From assembly GCA_012845835.1 (NCBI GenBank), contig JABAKD010000022.1, forward strand, positions 561,501 to 625,500: 64,000 nucleotides of DNA, in the 5' to 3' direction. Made by a program: the position numbers and the translations under genes. Under the pieces are notes generated by a model. The model searched no databases. It saw only the letters and a program-made list of their open reading frames with translations, and was not told the origin of the DNA. Shown in pieces: positions 61,291-64,000 of this stretch. Numbering within the stretch: position 1 is the stretch's first letter; every line of letters starts with the position of its first letter. The DNA is from Undaria pinnatifida. Its lineage: Eukaryota; Sar; Phaeophyceae; Laminariales; Alariaceae.

Positions 61291-61594
61291 CCATTATGCG
61301 CGTGTTCCGCCTGTAGGGAGTGCAGAGGGGGTTCTCGGGTCACGTCGTCGACATTTTTTCCTGTTTCTTTCCCCACCAATGCACACAAGTTAACGACAGT
61401 TTGCAATACTATGGACTGATTTTATACCACACCGTACCCCTTGGCAGTAATTTGTCGCTTCTATAGTCCCTCTCCGCTTCATATACTACCTGTCTTACGG
61501 GCATCCGCGGAGCCGCAGGCGAGCGTCAGCCCGCCGCGGCGAAGCCCCCCTGGTGTTTTATATGTTTTTACATATATAAATATATTATACGATC

Positions 61595-62815
61595 ATTCTT
61601 TTATTGAGGGATTCGGTCAGGAGTTTTTTTTCGTCTCGGCCTCAATATGCGATTCTCGGAACTGGAATTCTCGGTCAAATAGCTTCGTTTGAGCGCCGTC
61701 TTCGGGTAGTGGCTCCAACGCCCCTGGCCCTGCCATACCCGTTCCGCACCTGGACGTGAACGCGGATAGATGATGAGCGAGACAAGCGAAAAGTGCGTTT
61801 TTTTTTTATTTTGGGCGGTACACGCCCGAGCTATTCTTGGATCTTGGCATATGACGAAAAAATCAAGGGACAGCATTTCCAAATTGGCATCATTTCCAAA
61901 CTGAAATCTAAATTTCTTCCCGACGTCGCTTTTTTCATGGCGGCCTCGAAGCGCTTGCCCTATCGTAGCTACTACCACTGCTGCTGTGTGTCGTTGCCTT
62001 TCGGCTCAGTGGGTATAGTGCCGAGTAACCAACGAAGGATGTGTAGTGAGTACAATTCTCACCCAGATCATATTTGGTATTCAGGAGCGTGCGCGCTGGA
62101 GACATTATGAATAAAAATTATGATGGCTAGTAGTGTTCTCCTGAGTACTACTAACTGTAGTACGTGGAGAGGGGATAGCTCCGGAGATCCCTCTTACGAA
62201 GTCGGTGAGAATTAATTGACGAACTCGAAAACATATTTGATAGTTTTTTTAAGCATAACCCACTGAGTTACTGAGTCACGTGACAGTGGGTAGTAGTGCT
62301 GTGTCGTGAGTTTGATTCTCACCGACTTCATATTTGCCTTTTTCAAGCGTGCGCGCTGACTACATTATGAATGGTTATTTTGGTAGTTTAACATATGTAG
62401 CACTACCCACTGAGCTACTGAGTCAAGAGATCAAGTAGCTCAGTGGGCAGTGCTGTAGGATTTCTCGGTCAAATCGCTTTGTTCGAAGGGCACTGTCCAA
62501 CGCCTTCCTTATCCGTCCCCTATACCTGGTCGTGAACGCGTACTACGTACGGGAGGTAAGAAACACGTCCGATAATCGCGTAGACGATTTTGGACTTTTA
62601 GATTCCCGGGCAGTTCTTTTTCCGAGAACGGGTCAACGCGTGGCGTACTAATCGATGACACAGCAGCAATCTATAGTGGTAGTAATAAGAATCTTCTTGA
62701 CAACATGTCGTGTGCGCGAGCAACCGATGATACAGCAGTAAATAATCTGTAATAATAGTCGACGATATATACCTAGTACGCTGTTTTCAAATCCCGACCT
62801 TCAAGAGTAGCAGCT

Positions 62816-62882
<67 letters not shown>

Positions 62883-62885
62883 GGT
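61595..62885 (+). repeat. Composite repeat, right partner, with three tRNA-like modules
   Basis: Modules: (i) A-box GGCTCAGTGGGTATAGTG at 62003 with B-like GTGAGTACAATTCTCAC at 62046; (ii) B-like CGTGAGTTTGATTCTCACCG at 62306; (iii) A-box TAGCTCAGTGGGCAGTGC at 62436 with a weak GGTCAAATCGC. It ends in (TTG)n at 62815..62882. Partners on the other strand are 44925..45830 and 47500..47705. Confidence 0.8.
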
Positions 62886-62889
62886 CGAG

Positions 62890-64000
62890 CAAAGAGATGA
62901 TGTTTGTTGATCCCTACGAAGCGTAGAGGGCTTACCCGTTGAGCTGACAATAGTGGGGTAGTGGAGTCACCGGTATGAAGACAAGTATAAGACGTACAAA
63001 TATATACTTCGAAGTATTACGTTGTCCCTAGCCAAGGCGCAGCGTGGAGTGCGCTCGCCAGGAAGAAAGGCGGATAAATAGGCGGAGTATTTCCACCATC
63101 CCGATATCCCGCTATCATGTAGCCAACTCATCACTGGAAACCCCTACAATACTCAACCGTCATCATATCCGCATAGTATCCAAGCATTCAATCAACAGCC
63201 TCCCTGCTTCGTAAATGATACGGTATGATGCTATATTGTCATATCATCAGGGTAACACGATCCAATGAAAATTACGGTCAATCAATATCCTCCCAGTACC
63301 TCCGTGTTAAGAAAGAAAGATTGCAACACCATAGTCCTTAAAAAACACTCCATAAATCTAGAGATACAATTCAGGGACGGTATTCAACATCAATCTTCAC
63401 GAACCTAAGATCTACCTGGTAAGTCGTAAAATCCCAAGTCCAAATACAAAAACTCAAATCCGAAATTCATAGACCGAAAACTCAAATCCGAAAACTCAAA
63501 CATCGGCCTTATAATCAGCATTCAGCTTTCCTTATAAAACGGTTGTCAGCTCCATAGAATAGGGGTGCCAACAAGTGTGATTGGACAGCAGTCTCAAAAC
63601 TCACTTTCGAATGAGACAAACGCCTCCCGGCTGGGTACATACTAAAAATCCATTCAAATTCCAAACGCTCAAATCCCGAGAAAGATAATGCCATACTAGA
63701 CAACGCAATCGTGAAAACAGTAATATTTCAAAAACAAAGAAATAGTTACTTGCCTTCCTAACTACCATGCACTTTTCAAAAGTACGAAAATCCAGCTAAT
63801 ATATGCAGAATAATGCGTCAAGAAACAATTTAAATCAGCTCGCGAAAAAGTTAGTCGCTCTCGGGTTCAGACGTATCGAACTCGTCGAGTTTGAGATCTT
63901 TTTCCTACTTGACGAGCCATAATCCTCTCAATTGGTCAAGCGAATCCTTCCCCGCACAAGCAGTAACAGGTGGGCGTGACCCCTCCTTGCAGGACGAAAA
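62890..64000. other. AT-rich tail of the window, no gene seen
   Basis: Short AAACTCAAATCC-type repeats at 63450..63500. No exon with convincing splice signals and no recognised protein. It may belong to an intron or to intergenic sequence of a gene beyond the edge. Confidence 0.5.

Overview
The window is nuclear DNA from an intron-rich eukaryote, probably a large-genome alga or other protist. I think a stramenopile is likeliest, but the sequence does not settle it. The evidence is GT-AG introns of about 0.7 to 4.5 kb, no operons, TTAGGG-like interstitial repeats, tRNA-derived SINE-like copies, MITEs and many mini/microsatellites. Only about 5% of the window is coding. Most long open frames are readings of simple repeats.

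Four multi-exon genes could be assembled by hand. In each, every splice junction keeps phase. (1) 205..4542 (+): the last three exons of an unrecognised gene with an acidic C terminus, open at the left edge. (2) complement 11240..29670: a complete 10-exon snurportin-1 gene (597 aa) with an importin-beta-binding N terminus and an m3G-cap-binding core. (3) 29820..34703 (+): a complete 4-exon DUF962/Mpo1-like ER membrane protein (209 aa). (4) 48519..55633 (+): a complete 4-exon MAPEG-family membrane protein (177 aa). Genes 2 and 3 are head-to-head, with 149 bp between start codons. A weaker two-exon candidate lies at 38966..39365.

Between and inside the genes: 4.5-11.2 kb is an intergenic repeat field (tandem repeats, C-rich tracts, a dispersed family I call R1). 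The snurportin introns hold two PIF/Harbinger-type (Tourist-like) MITEs with TAA/TTA target duplications and a 1.4-kb palindromic element. 34.7-48.5 kb is intergenic, with minisatellites, SINE-like copies carrying tRNA A/B boxes, and a composite repeat that recurs inverted at 61.6-62.9 kb. 55.6-64 kb holds a 30-bp satellite in two blocks.

The most unusual observation is that several splice junctions have decayed copies of themselves nearby. The snurportin exon 7 acceptor has five, the exon 9 donor two, the exon 10 acceptor one, the MAPEG exon 2 acceptor two, and the MAPEG start-codon segment one or two. Some keep a usable AG. This suggests that introns here grow by local tandem duplication across exon-intron boundaries. 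The genes do not form a shared pathway: snurportin imports spliceosomal snRNPs, while the other two recognised products are lipid/redox-type ER membrane proteins.
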